Shown in pieces: positions 20,229 through 32,138 of a stretch of 64,000 nucleotides of DNA. The notes under the pieces are model-generated. The model was not told the DNA's origin. It did no database searches and saw only the letters and a list, made by a program, of their open reading frames with translations. The translations under genes were made by a program, and so were the position numbers. Location of the stretch: NCBI RefSeq assembly GCF_002261335.1, contig NZ_NEVL01000002.1:186001-250000 (forward strand). The letters are read 5' to 3'. Within the stretch, counting starts at the first letter, position 1. Each line of letters opens with the position of its first letter. This DNA is from Bordetella genomosp. 1 (GTDB lineage: Bacteria > Pseudomonadota > Gammaproteobacteria > Burkholderiales > Burkholderiaceae_B).

Positions 20229-21101
20229 TCAGTCTCCCAGCGGCAGGCGGTTCGGGCCGCCGCGGTATTCGTCGAGCGTCAGCTTGATGCGGCGCAGTCG
20301 TTCCTGGGTTTCGTCCTGGCGCGCGAGCGCGAGCTCGGTGGCGAGCAGATCGATGGCCAGCAGCATCGCGTAGCGCGAGGCGGAGGGCTTGTAGATGAAG
20401 TCGGTTTCGTCGGCGCGCACCGGCAGCACCACGTCGGCCATGGCGGCCAGCGGCGAGTCGGGATCGGTGAGCGCCACGATGCGGGCCTGGTACTGCTGCA
20501 CGATGCGCGCGGCCGACAGCATCTCCGGCGTGACGCCGGTGATCGACAGCATGACGACGGTGTCGCGCTGGTCGAGGGTGGAAGCCACCATGCGCATCAG
20601 CACCGCGTCGTTGTAGGCGGCGATGGGGTAGCCCAGCCGCACCAGGCGCGACTGCATCTCCTGCGCCAGCACCGCCGAGGCGCCGCCCATGCCGAACACG
20701 TAGTTCATGCGGGCCGCGGCGATGTGGCCGGCGGCGCGCTCGAAGATCGCCTCGCTGAACAGCGACAGGTGCGCGCGCAGCGTGGTCTCGATGTCGGCGC
20801 ACAGGCGCGCGTAGAAGGTGCTCTCTTCCTCGGGCGCGGCGCGGTCGAGAAAGCGTTCGCCGATGGCGCTGGCCTGGGCCAGCCGCAGCTTCAGGTCGCG
20901 CGTGTCGTCGCAGCCCGACGAGCGGGCGAAGCGCGAGATGGTGGCGATGCTGACCCCGGCCTTCTGCGCGAGCTGGTCCACCGTGGCGCCGGCCGCCCAG
21001 GCGATGTCTTCGAGGATGGCGTCGGCCACCTTGCGTTCGGTCGCGCTCAGGCCATCGCGGCAGCTGCGGATTTGGTAGACGATGTCGCGGTGGGAGTTCA
21101 T
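20229..21101 (-). CDS. RpiR/MurR family transcriptional regulator
   Basis: 290 residues. N-terminal helix-turn-helix (about 10-80: LSATERKVADAILEDI, TVDQLAQKAGVSIATISRFARSSGC) and C-terminal SIS sugar-isomerase domain (about 120-265: YVFGMGGASAVLAQEMQSRLVRLG, MLSITGVTPEMLSAARIVQQ, IVALTDPDSPLAAMADVVLPV). Family members often respond to phosphorylated sugars, but relatives near D-aminoacylase and peptide transporters probably sense a product of the pathway. It sits inside the D-amino-acid operon, between dppF and the D-aminoacylase, so it should be autoregulated. A candidate operator is at 27921-27971. ATG at 21101. Confidence 0.92.
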   Translation of the reverse strand: MNSHRDIVYQIRSCRDGLSATERKVADAILEDIAWAAGATVDQLAQKAGVSIATISRFARSSGCDDTRDLKLRLAQASAIGERFLDRAAPEEESTFYARLCADIETTLRAHLSLFSEAIFERAAGHIAAARMNYVFGMGGASAVLAQEMQSRLVRLGYPIAAYNDAVLMRMVASTLDQRDTVVMLSITGVTPEMLSAARIVQQYQARIVALTDPDSPLAAMADVVLPVRADETDFIYKPSASRYAMLLAIDLLATELALARQDETQERLRRIKLTLDEYRGGPNRLPLGD

Positions 21102-21129
21102 GCGTGGTGTTCCGTAAGCTGGGCCCGGG

Positions 21130-23123
<1,994 letters not shown>

Positions 23124-23125
23124 GC

Positions 23126-23998
23126 TTACAGCTCCTTGCGCAGGCGTGGGTCCAGCACGTCGCGCAGGCCGTCGCCGACCAACTGCAGCGAGAGCACGGA
23201 CAACACGATGGCCAGGCCGGGAAAGACCATGATCCAGTCGGCCTGGCCCATGTATTGCTGGCCGGCGTTGATCATGGTGCCCCAGGTGGGGATGTCGGGC
23301 GAGACGCCCACGCCCAGGAACGACAGGCCGGCTTCGGCCAGGATCGCGTAGGCGAAGATGAAGGTGCCCTGCACCAGGATGGGCGAGATCAGGTTGCGCA
23401 GCACGTGCACGCTGACGATGCGCCAGGTCGGCACGCCGAGCGCGCGCGCCGCCTCCACGAAAGGCAGTTCGCGGATCACCAGCGTGGAGGCCCGCACGAT
23501 GCGCGCCAGGCGCGGCGTGTAGACGATGCCCAGCGCGATCACCACGTTGAGCAGCGACGGGCCGAGCGCGGCCACCAGCGAGATCGCCAGCAGGATGTCG
23601 GGGAACGACATCATCGCGTCGATCAGGCGCGAGACGAACTTGTCGGCGCCGCGGAAGAAGCCTGCGATCAGGCCCAGCGCGATGCCGAGCACGCTGGCGA
23701 GCACCACCACCGAGAAGCCCACCATCAGCGAGAGCCGGCCGCCGTGGATCACGCGGCTGAACACGTCGCGGCCGAAGTCGTCGGTGCCGAACCAGTAGGT
23801 GGCGCTCGGCGGCTTCAGGCGGTTCATGATCGAGAGCTTGAGCGGATCGTGCGGGCTCAGCCAGGGCGCGAGCAGCGCCGCGCCCACCAGCAGGATCAGC
23901 ACGATGAGGCTGATCAGCACGGTCTTGCGCGCGACCAGCAGTTTGAGGATCTGCCAGCGGTCGTGGCCGGCGTCCATGGTTTGCGTTGCGATGGCCAT
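23126..23998 (-). CDS. Peptide-type ABC transporter permease (DppC-like)
   Basis: 290 residues, six membrane helices with the DppC-type N-terminal extension (TVLISLIVLILLVGAALLAPWLSPHDP) and the permease EAA loop VEAARALGVPTWRIVSVHVLRN that contacts the ATPase. Forms the channel with the DppB-like permease. ATG 23998, one base after dppB. Confidence 0.94.
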   Translation of the reverse strand: MAIATQTMDAGHDRWQILKLLVARKTVLISLIVLILLVGAALLAPWLSPHDPLKLSIMNRLKPPSATYWFGTDDFGRDVFSRVIHGGRLSLMVGFSVVVLASVLGIALGLIAGFFRGADKFVSRLIDAMMSFPDILLAISLVAALGPSLLNVVIALGIVYTPRLARIVRASTLVIRELPFVEAARALGVPTWRIVSVHVLRNLISPILVQGTFIFAYAILAEAGLSFLGVGVSPDIPTWGTMINAGQQYMGQADWIMVFPGLAIVLSVLSLQLVGDGLRDVLDPRLRKEL

Positions 23999-23999
23999 A

Positions 24000-24941
24000 T
24001 CAGTAGCGCACCCGTGGGTCGACCACCAGGTAGAGCAGGTCGATGACTAGATTGATCAGGACATAGATCGCGGCGATCACGAGCAGCGCGCCCTGGATCA
24101 CCGGATAGTCGCGTCGCTTCACGGCCGAGACCACGAGGCTGCCCACGCCGGGCAGGCCGAACACGGTTTCGGTGACGACGGCGCCGCTGATGAGCAGCGC
24201 GGTGGTCAGGCCGAGCACAGTCAGGATCGGGATCAGCGCGTTGCGCACGGCGTGCTTCATCACCACGCGGCGCTCGGGCAGGCCCTTGGCGCGCGCGGTG
24301 CGCACGTAGTCGTCGCGCAGCACGTCGAGCATGCTGGCGCGGATGAAGCGCGTGATGAGCGCCGAGTTCACCAGCCCCAGCACCACGGCTGGCAGGATCA
24401 GGTGCGAGAGCCGCGTGGCGAGCGATGCGTCGGGGCCGCCATAGCCCGCCACCGGCAGCCAGCCCAGCTTGACCGAGAAGATCTGCATCAGGATCAGGCC
24501 CAGCCAGAAGCTCGGCACGCTGGAGGTGAACATCGAGAAGGTCAGCACGGACTGGTCGAGCGCGGTGCCGCGCTTGACCGCGGACAGGATGCCCACCGGC
24601 AGCGCGATCGCGCTGGCGATGATGAGCGACATCAGCGTGAGCCAGAACGTGGGCTCGGCGCGGTCGGCGAGCGCCGCCAGCACCGGCTTGTTCAGGAAGA
24701 TCGATTGCCCGAGGTCGCCCTGGGCGAGCTGCAGCAGCCAGGTCCCGTATTGCACGGGCAACGGGCGGTCGAGCCCGAGGTGGGCGCGCAGCGCGGCCAC
24801 GTCGGCCTGGCTCGCTTCCGGGCCCAGCATGACCGAGGCCGGGTCGCCCGAGATCAGGCGCAGGATCACGAAGACGATGGTGGCGACCAGGAACATCACC
24901 GCCACCATGCCGAGCAACCGGTTCAAGAGATAACGCAACAC
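24000..24941 (-). CDS. Peptide-type ABC transporter permease (DppB-like)
   Basis: 313 residues with six membrane helices. LNRLLGMVAVMFLVATIVFVI and FDP-like spacing in the N-terminus, TSSVPSFWLGLILM, and the EAA loop YVRTARAKGLPERRVVMKHAVRNALIPI are typical of DppB. The start is GTG at 24941, supported by AGGAAG five bases upstream. It is separated from dppA by 84 bp holding a strong stem-loop, the usual arrangement that lets the binding protein be made in excess. Confidence 0.94.
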   Translation of the reverse strand: MLRYLLNRLLGMVAVMFLVATIVFVILRLISGDPASVMLGPEASQADVAALRAHLGLDRPLPVQYGTWLLQLAQGDLGQSIFLNKPVLAALADRAEPTFWLTLMSLIIASAIALPVGILSAVKRGTALDQSVLTFSMFTSSVPSFWLGLILMQIFSVKLGWLPVAGYGGPDASLATRLSHLILPAVVLGLVNSALITRFIRASMLDVLRDDYVRTARAKGLPERRVVMKHAVRNALIPILTVLGLTTALLISGAVVTETVFGLPGVGSLVVSAVKRRDYPVIQGALLVIAAIYVLINLVIDLLYLVVDPRVRY

Positions 24942-24970
24942 GGGGACTTCCTCATTCGGACGGCGCCGGG

Positions 24971-25000
24971 GCGCGCGGCGGCGGGAGTGCCGCCACGCGC
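24971..25000. other. Stem-loop between dppA-like and dppB-like genes
   Basis: Ten-bp arms (GCGCGCGGCG and CGCCACGCGC, one mismatch) with a ten-base loop and no T run. In ABC importer operons such structures stabilise the binding-protein mRNA or attenuate transcription into the permease genes. No terminator form is visible. Confidence 0.4.
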
Positions 25001-25025
25001 CGGCCGTGCATGACGATGGCCGGAC

Positions 25026-26591
25026 TTACTTCTTGGCGGCCGCCTTCCAGGCGTTCCAGAAGTAGGGCCACGGCGCGGGGCGGGTGCCCTGCAGCGCGGG
25101 CGAGCGGGCCGACTGGGCGTTGAAGTCGCCGACCTTGATGAAGGGCACTTCCTCGTACACGGCCTGCTGCACGTCGGCCCAGCGCTTGACGCGTTCTTCC
25201 TGGGTGCGGGCCTGGTTGAAGGCACCCAGCACCTGGTTGCGGCGCGGCGTGTCCCACCAGCCCGGCGCGTCCTTGGAGGGGAAGTCGATCAGGGCCGGCT
25301 CGGGCAGGAACGGGCTGTGGGTGATGAAGATGTCCCAGAGCGCCGGATCCTGGCGGCGTTGCGTGAGCGTGGCCCAGTCCACCACCTGCATGTCGACCTT
25401 GAAGCCGGCGGCCTTGAGGTACTCGGCCGCCACCAGCGCCATCTTGTAGTGGAACTCGTACTGCTGGCTGGTCAGGATGCGGATGGTGCGGTCCTGCACG
25501 TTGGCGCCGTCGGCCAGCTTCTTGGCGCCGGCGGCATCGCCCTTGTTGTAGAACTTCTCGCCCTGCCTGGTCGCCCAGGGGTAGCCCTCGGGATAGAGGT
25601 CGCCGTTCAGGCGATAGAAGTCTTTGTTGCCGAACGCGGCGTACAGCATGTCTTCTTCGTTGAGCGCGAGCTGCACGGCCTGGCGCACGGCCAGGTTGGA
25701 CATGATGCCCTGCTTGGTGTTGAGCACCAGGCGCGGCCAGCCGAACGGACGCAGCATCACCGGATCCGAGCGGCCGCTCTTGAGCTTGTCGAGCGACTCC
25801 ACCGGCAGCGAATCGACGTAATCGAACTGCCCGGCCACCGCCGCTTCGACGCGGGTGTTGGCGTTGCTGACCGGCACGAAGCGGATCTCGTCGAGGTATT
25901 GCTTGCGGGCGCCGCCGTAGCCGTCCGGCTCGCCGTCGCGCGATTTGTAGCCGTCGAAGCGCGTGAGCTGGATGTATTGGTCGGGCAGGCGCGCCTTGAG
26001 CTGATAGGGGCCGGTGCCGACGAATTCGGTGAGCTGCGGCGCGATCTTGCCCTTGGGCAGGATCACCGCGGCGCTGTTGTTCATGGCCAGCAGCGCGGTG
26101 AGCGGCGCATAAGGCTGCTTGAGCGTGATCTTGATCGTGTTGGCGTCGGGCGCGTCGATCGCACCGATCAGCTTGGCGGCGGACTTGCCGCGCGACGCGG
26201 TCTCGGTCCAGCGCTTGAGCGAGGCCAGCACGTCGGCCGAATCCATCTTCGAGCCGTCATGGAAGGTGATGCCCTGGCGCAGCGCGATGGTGTAGGTCAG
26301 GCCGTCGGCGCTCACCTCGGGCATCTTGTCGGCCAGCAGCGGCGTGAGGTTCCACTTCGCATCGAAGGTGTAGAGCGTCTCGAAGATGTGCTGCGTGACG
26401 ATGCCGACCAGGTCGGCGGTGCTGCTCATCGGATCGAGCGTGGGCGGCTCGCCGATGGTGGCGACCGAGATGGTGCCGCCCTTGACGGGATCGGCGGCGA
26501 GGGCGGGCGCGGCGTGCAGCGACAGGCCGAGCAGGGTGGCCAGCAACAGGCGGCCGAAACCGCCCGCGGGGCGGGTGTTGCGCAGATGCAT
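25026..26591 (-). CDS. Peptide/D-amino-acid-type ABC transporter substrate-binding protein
   Basis: 521 residues, SBP family 5 (DppA/OppA fold). Signal peptide (GFGRLLLATLLGLSLHAAPALA, cut before ADPVKGG). Family motifs: GEPPTLDPMSSTAD, HIFETLYTFDAKWNLTPLLADKMPEVSADGLTYTIALRQG split over several strands, FVGTGPYQL, and the C-terminal WDIFITHSPFLPEP. Delivers the substrate to DppBC in the periplasm. By context the cargo is likely N-acyl-D-amino acids or short D-amino-acid peptides rather than ordinary dipeptides; this is inference. ATG 26591 has GGAG eleven bases upstream (GGAGACCAACC before ATG). Confidence 0.93.
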   Translation of the reverse strand: MHLRNTRPAGGFGRLLLATLLGLSLHAAPALAADPVKGGTISVATIGEPPTLDPMSSTADLVGIVTQHIFETLYTFDAKWNLTPLLADKMPEVSADGLTYTIALRQGITFHDGSKMDSADVLASLKRWTETASRGKSAAKLIGAIDAPDANTIKITLKQPYAPLTALLAMNNSAAVILPKGKIAPQLTEFVGTGPYQLKARLPDQYIQLTRFDGYKSRDGEPDGYGGARKQYLDEIRFVPVSNANTRVEAAVAGQFDYVDSLPVESLDKLKSGRSDPVMLRPFGWPRLVLNTKQGIMSNLAVRQAVQLALNEEDMLYAAFGNKDFYRLNGDLYPEGYPWATRQGEKFYNKGDAAGAKKLADGANVQDRTIRILTSQQYEFHYKMALVAAEYLKAAGFKVDMQVVDWATLTQRRQDPALWDIFITHSPFLPEPALIDFPSKDAPGWWDTPRRNQVLGAFNQARTQEERVKRWADVQQAVYEEVPFIKVGDFNAQSARSPALQGTRPAPWPYFWNAWKAAAKK

Positions 26592-26631
26592 GGTTGGTCT
26601 CCGGTGAGGGACTACAACAAACTGCCAGGGG

Positions 26632-27909
26632 TCAGAAATAGGTTTCGGCGATGCCGGTGACGGTGTGGCTGTCGTCGATCAGCAGGATCTGGCGCCACTT
26701 GTCGAAGGTCAGGCAGGGATGCGAAATGTCGAAGGCGATCATGTCGCCCACCGCGATGTCGTCGCCGGGGGCGATTTCCATGAAGGCGTGCTGATCCATT
26801 ATGGCGGTGAGTTTCCAGTGGGCCGGGGCGGCCTGCGGCGCCGGGGCCTCGCCGCCCGGGCGATACACGGTGGCGGGCACCGGCAGGCCGGCGTCGAACG
26901 CCGCGTCGCGCTTGCCCAGCGCCACGATGGCGCGGCCGGGCTCGGGCACGGACTGCACATAGGCCCACACCTGCAGGGCGGGCAGCAGGCCGGGGGCGAG
27001 GCGCTGCGCGACCGGGTTGTGCGCGGCGATGCGCTCGGCGGCGCTGCGGTAGATGCCCACGTCGTGGCTCAGGTAGCAGCCGGGACGCAGCACGATCTCG
27101 AGCGGCTGGCCGATCTCCAGGCCGGCGAATTCGTCGGCCACCACGTCGAACCAGGCCGAGCCCGCGCCGGAGATCAGCGCGGGGCCGTCCTGGCGCAGAC
27201 GGCCGTCGGCGGCCAGCGTGCGCAACGTGGCGGTGGCGCGTTGCAGGAAGGCGCGGATGTCGGCCTCGTTCTGCAGCACGCCTTCATAGACTTCGATGCC
27301 GGCCAGCGCGAGGGCGCCGGGCCAGCGCGCCAGCTCGTCGAGCACGGCCTGCAGTTGCGCCTCGTCGCGCACGCCGTTGCGGCCGCCGGCCACGCCGAGC
27401 TCGATCAGCACCGGCAGCGTCTGCCCGGCGCTTTGGAAGAAGGCGCCGAGCTGCGCGACATTGCGCGGCGAGTCGACCAGGCAATAGAACGAGAAATCGG
27501 AATCGCGCAGCAGGCGCGCGATGATGGCCATGTTGGCGCGGCCCACCAGCTGGTTGGCCAGCAGCACGCGGCGCACGCCGTGGTGATAGGCCGCCTGCGT
27601 CTGCGGGGCGGTGGCCAGCGTGATGCCCCAGGCGCCGGCGTCGATCTGGCGGCGGAACAGCGAGGGGCTCATGGTGGTCTTGCCGTGCGGCGCGAGCTTG
27701 ACCCGGTATGCCTCCATGAATTGCTGCATCCACCGCAGGTTGTGCGCGACGCGCCGCTCGGACAGCACGGCGGCCGGCAGGCTCACGTCTTCGGCCAGCA
27801 GATTCCAGCCCAGGCCGGCAACCTGGGCGGTGGTACAGCCGGGCTCGAACAGGCCCAGGCCTTTGCCATCGGGGTCGAGCGGGAGGGGGCCGGGCAGCGG
27901 GGTCACCAT
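26632..27909 (-). CDS. PLP-dependent D-amino-acid deaminase (D-serine dehydratase/D-threonine aldolase-like)
   Basis: 425 residues, fold-type III PLP enzyme. The N-terminal alanine-racemase-like barrel (about 40-290) carries the PLP lysine in KLAPHGKTTMSP. The C-terminal D-ser_dehydrat domain has DQHAFMEI and DISHPCLTFD, the His and Cys that bind zinc in eukaryotic-type D-serine dehydratases. Such enzymes deaminate D-serine, D-threonine or D-threo-3-hydroxyaspartate to the 2-oxo acid through an enamine/imine. First gene of the D-amino-acid operon; ATG 27909 has AAGGA seven bases upstream. RidA at the end of the operon would act on its imine product. The exact substrate is open. Confidence 0.88.
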   Translation of the reverse strand: MVTPLPGPLPLDPDGKGLGLFEPGCTTAQVAGLGWNLLAEDVSLPAAVLSERRVAHNLRWMQQFMEAYRVKLAPHGKTTMSPSLFRRQIDAGAWGITLATAPQTQAAYHHGVRRVLLANQLVGRANMAIIARLLRDSDFSFYCLVDSPRNVAQLGAFFQSAGQTLPVLIELGVAGGRNGVRDEAQLQAVLDELARWPGALALAGIEVYEGVLQNEADIRAFLQRATATLRTLAADGRLRQDGPALISGAGSAWFDVVADEFAGLEIGQPLEIVLRPGCYLSHDVGIYRSAAERIAAHNPVAQRLAPGLLPALQVWAYVQSVPEPGRAIVALGKRDAAFDAGLPVPATVYRPGGEAPAPQAAPAHWKLTAIMDQHAFMEIAPGDDIAVGDMIAFDISHPCLTFDKWRQILLIDDSHTVTGIAETYF

Positions 27910-27920
27910 GGCGCGTCCTT

Positions 27921-27971
27921 GAAAATTTTTACCATCAATCGACGATGGCGAAATTATCCTGAAAATAATTT
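27921..27971 (-). promoter_or_regulatory. AT-rich operator/promoter region of the D-amino-acid operon
   Basis: An AT-rich island in GC-rich DNA. It contains the inverted repeat AAATTAT (27951-27957) / ATAATTT (27965-27971), a second dyad CCATC (27932-27936) / GATGG (27944-27948), and GAAAATTTTT at 27921-27930. RpiR-family operators are commonly of the GAAA-N-TTTC, A/T-rich type, so I propose this as the site of the operon's RpiR protein. The leader to ATG 27909 is short. Confidence 0.45.
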
Positions 27972-28121
27972 ACAGGCGGGAGTTGGGAGTTTCCCGTATC
28001 CGGCCCGCGTCAGGGGCCCCGACGCCCCGCACTGCGGGGGCGCCCGGCCGACCCGCGTGCTCATGGTGTAATTGAGGGTCCAAAGCCCCGTGCCGATTCC
28101 TGGATTTTTCTGCTGTCGCCC

Positions 28122-29456
28122 ATGAGCAACGATCTTTTCGATGCCGATCCCACCCACCGGCCCTACGTGCCGCTGGCCGAACGCCTGCGGCCGCGCACGC
28201 TGGCCGACGTCGTCGGGCAATCGCATCTGCTGGGCCCCGGCAAGCCGCTGCGGGTCGCCTTCGACTCGGGGCGGCCGCACTCGATGATCTTCTGGGGGCC
28301 GCCCGGCGTGGGCAAGACCACGCTGGCGCGCCTGATGGCCGACGGCTTCGACGCGCAGTTCATCGCGATCTCGGCCGTGCTCGGCGGCGTGAAGGACATC
28401 CGCGAGGCGGTGGTCACGGCGCAGGTCGCGCAGGGGCAGGGCCGGCGCACCATTCTGTTCGTCGACGAGGTGCACCGCTTCAACAAGGCGCAGCAGGATG
28501 CCTTCCTGCCCTACGTCGAGAGCGGCCTGTTCACCTTCATCGGCGCGACCACCGAGAATCCCTCGTTCGAGGTGAACTCGGCCTTGCTCTCGCGGGCCCG
28601 CGTGTACGTGCTGCAATCGCTCTCGCCCGAGGAGCTCACGCTGCTGGTCGAGCGTGCGGTGGCCGCCTTCAACCAGGGCCGCGACGAGGCCGTGAGCTTC
28701 GATGCCGAGGCCGTGCAGCAGCTTGCCGCCTGGGCCGATGGCGACGCGCGCCGCGTGATCAGCGCGGTCGAGGTGGTGGCCGAATCGGCCGAGTCGGCCG
28801 GCCACCGCAAGGTCGACCCGGCCTGGCTCGAAACCGCGCTGTCGCAGAACCTGCGGCGCTTCGACAAGGGCGGCGACGCCTTCTACGACCAGATCAGCGC
28901 GCTGCACAAGTCGGTGCGCGGCTCGGCGCCCGACGCCGCGCTCTACTGGCTGGCGCGCATGCTCGACGGCGGCGCCGATCCCAAGTACCTGGGCCGGCGC
29001 ATCGTGCGCATGGCCATCGAGGACATCGGCCTGGCCGACCCGCGCGCCACCGAGCTGGCCGTGAGCGGCGCCGACATCTACGAACGGCTCGGCTCGCCCG
29101 AGGGCGAGCTCGCGCTGGCGCAGGCGGTGGTCTACATGGCCTGCGCGGCCAAGTCCAACGCCGTCTACGACGCCTACAACACCGCACGCAAGTTCGCCAC
29201 CGAACACGGCAGCGCGCCGGTGCCCATGCATCTGCGCAACGCGCCCACCAAGCTGATGAAGCAGCTGGGCCACGGCCACGCCTATCGCTACGCCCACGAC
29301 GAGCCGCACGGCTACGCCGCGGGCGAGAATTATTTCCCGGATGGCCTCAACCCGCGCTTCTATCGGCCGACCGATCGCGGGCTGGAGGCTAAAATCCAGC
29401 AAAAGCTCGCCTTCCTGCGCGAGCTCGACGCGCAAGCGCGCGACAAAAAGCGCTGA
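28122..29456 (+). CDS. rarA: Replication-associated recombination protein RarA (MgsA)
   Basis: 444 residues, AAA+ clamp-loader-like ATPase. Walker [15 protein letters not shown] (59-66 core), Walker [19 protein letters not shown], sensor 1 [24 protein letters not shown], then the tetramerisation/C-terminal domain with [16 protein letters not shown] and [16 protein letters not shown]. Acts at stalled replication forks. Upstream bases 27972-28121 hold no gene. In many Burkholderiales rarA directly follows lolA; here a 9.6-kb operon lies between them. Confidence 0.95.
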   Translation: MSNDLFDADPTHRPYVPLAERLRPRTLADVVGQSHLLGPGKPLRVAFDSGRPHSMIFWGPPGVGKTTLARLMADGFDAQFIAISAVLGGVKDIREAVVTAQVAQGQGRRTILFVDEVHRFNKAQQDAFLPYVESGLFTFIGATTENPSFEVNSALLSRARVYVLQSLSPEELTLLVERAVAAFNQGRDEAVSFDAEAVQQLAAWADGDARRVISAVEVVAESAESAGHRKVDPAWLETALSQNLRRFDKGGDAFYDQISALHKSVRGSAPDAALYWLARMLDGGADPKYLGRRIVRMAIEDIGLADPRATELAVSGADIYERLGSPEGELALAQAVVYMACAAKSNAVYDAYNTARKFATEHGSAPVPMHLRNAPTKLMKQLGHGHAYRYAHDEPHGYAAGENYFPDGLNPRFYRPTDRGLEAKIQQKLAFLRELDAQARDKKR

Positions 29457-30848
<1,392 letters not shown>

Positions 30849-30868
30849 GCGGCACCCGCCAAAAAGAG

Positions 30869-30898
30869 AGCCCGGATGCGAAATCCGGGCTTTTTTTT
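30869..30898 (+). terminator. Intrinsic terminator after serS
   Basis: Nine-bp perfect stem (AGCCCGGAT / ATCCGGGCT), GCGAA loop, then eight T (30891-30898). The following gap to 31129 has no gene; it holds an AT-rich stretch with a TTGATG at 31025-31030 and a 12-bp palindrome CAATAGCTATTG at 31075-31086, probably the promoter region of the next small gene. Confidence 0.93.
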
Positions 30899-31129
30899 GC
30901 CCGCTCGCCGGGCTTGGGCACGCTGCTTGCTCTAAGAGCTTCGTCTTTGTCGGTGGCAGTACGGAGCCCGGAGATCGCCATAATTCTGTCTTATGGCATT
31001 GCTAGACTCCTCGTACTGCTGCTATTGATGTGACAAATATGTACAAGCAATAAAAAGGGCCGCATCTTACGGCACAATAGCTATTGCTAGGCAGGTACGT
31101 CACCTTCATTTCAATAGAGGAAGCTAACC

Positions 31130-31378
31130 ATGACTTCACGAATGATTGGCGATTTTCGCGTCCGTTGCAGTGTCGTTTCGCACGAGGACCGGGGTTTTAG
31201 CGTTCGCGTGTGGACGCGACGTGTCGGTGGTACCGCACCCGAGAAAGCCTGGGAGATCCCGGGTCTGGCAGCGTATGCCAGCGAGGGCGAAGCCGAGCAG
31301 GGAAGCCAGCAGATTTTCAAGAAAATCAATGGTGTACGTTTCAATGGTGAACCGGAGTTTGCACATGCGACCGCATAA
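31130..31378 (+). CDS. Hypothetical small protein, 82 aa
   Basis: I do not recognise the family. ATG 31130 has AGAGGAAG ten bases upstream. Residues MTSRMIGDFRVRCSVV, FSVRVWTRRVGG, WEIPGLAAYASEGEAEQGSQ and QIFKKINGVRFNGEPEF suggest an alternating beta-sheet with a helix, a small soluble domain. No signal or membrane segment. Its stop overlaps the start of a 50-codon frame, and both end at a shared bidirectional terminator, so they look like a two-gene unit. Confidence 0.65.
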   Translation: MTSRMIGDFRVRCSVVSHEDRGFSVRVWTRRVGGTAPEKAWEIPGLAAYASEGEAEQGSQQIFKKINGVRFNGEPEFAHATA

Positions 31379-31517
31379 TGGCTGGTGGAAGACCTCCAGC
31401 ACGCCGCGCCGCTGGCTCGATGCAGTCCGCGCACAAGACCCGCGCCAGGCCGATGAGGCCGTGACGCAGGTCCCCGTGCCGGCCATCAAGCCGCAGCCGG
31501 CTCAGGCCAACGCCTGA
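31365..31517 (+). CDS. Hypothetical small protein, 50 aa
   Basis: ATG 31365 with CGGAG nine bases upstream, starting inside the last codons of the 82-aa gene in another frame. The peptide is basic then Pro/Ala/Gln-rich (MRPHNGWWKTSSTPRRWLD, then VPVPAIKPQPAQANA). No known motif. It is supported only by position, ribosome site and the terminator directly after it. Confidence 0.4.
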   Translation: MRPHNGWWKTSSTPRRWLDAVRAQDPRQADEAVTQVPVPAIKPQPAQANA

Positions 31518-31535
31518 ACCTGGGGCCTTCCAATG

Positions 31536-31564
31536 AAAAAGCCGCTCGATAGAGCGGCTTTTTT
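31536..31564. terminator. Bidirectional intrinsic terminator
   Basis: Twelve-bp stem (AAAAAGCCGCTC / GAGCGGCTTTTT) with a GATA loop and T runs in both orientations. It ends the plus-strand small genes and the minus-strand Pro-rich gene at 31581. Confidence 0.93.
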
Positions 31565-31580
31565 CATGCCTGTGTGAACC

Positions 31581-31907
31581 TCAGCGGCGCCAGCCCGGGC
31601 CGCCGTGACCATGGCCGTGGCCGCGGTAGTGTCCCGGGGGCGGGCCGCCGCGCCAGTGGCCGCGCGGGCCGCCGTAATAGACGGGCGCCGGATAGACCAC
31701 GGGCGGCGCCACGTAGACGGGCGGGTGGTAATAGACCGGCGGGGGCGGCGGCGGGGCCACGTACACCGGCTGTGGTGCGACGTAGACGGGCGCGGGATAG
31801 ACCACGCCCGGCAGGCCGATCGAAATCCCCACGTCGACCCGAGCCATGGCCGCGCCCGAGATGAGCAGTGCGGCGGCGCCGAAACCGGCAATGAGCGTCT
31901 TCTTCAT
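31581..31907 (-). CDS. Secreted Pro/Tyr/Val-rich low-complexity protein
   Basis: 108 residues. A signal peptide (MKKTLIAGFGAAALLISGAAMA) is followed by a short strand VDVGISIGLPG and then repeats of the type P-V-Y-V-A-P (PAPVYVAPQPVYVAP, PPVYYHPPVYVAPPVVYP), ending in a Gly/His/Arg-rich tail (GHYRGHGHGHGG). Short exported proteins of this style are common in Burkholderiales and have no assigned function; a cell-envelope or metal-binding role (His-rich tail) is only a guess. Confidence 0.75.
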   Translation of the reverse strand: MKKTLIAGFGAAALLISGAAMARVDVGISIGLPGVVYPAPVYVAPQPVYVAPPPPPPVYYHPPVYVAPPVVYPAPVYYGGPRGHWRGGPPPGHYRGHGHGHGGPGWRR

Positions 31908-32138
31908 ATTTGTCTACCTTGCTGCCGGAGCAGCCGAGTGCGAGATGCGTTGAGGCTATTTTCGCGCTTTCGGGGCAGGCATTTGTACGAAACCCTGGGG
32001 CAATCGCGACAATCCGCAACGACGGCGGGCCCGGGATGCGGGGTTTTGTCGCGCCGCAGCAGGTGGGCGCCAGAGGGACCGCGGCGGCGCTGAAACCGAC
32101 TGAAATCGACTGCAAGCCGCTGGAATCGGGGGCGGGAA

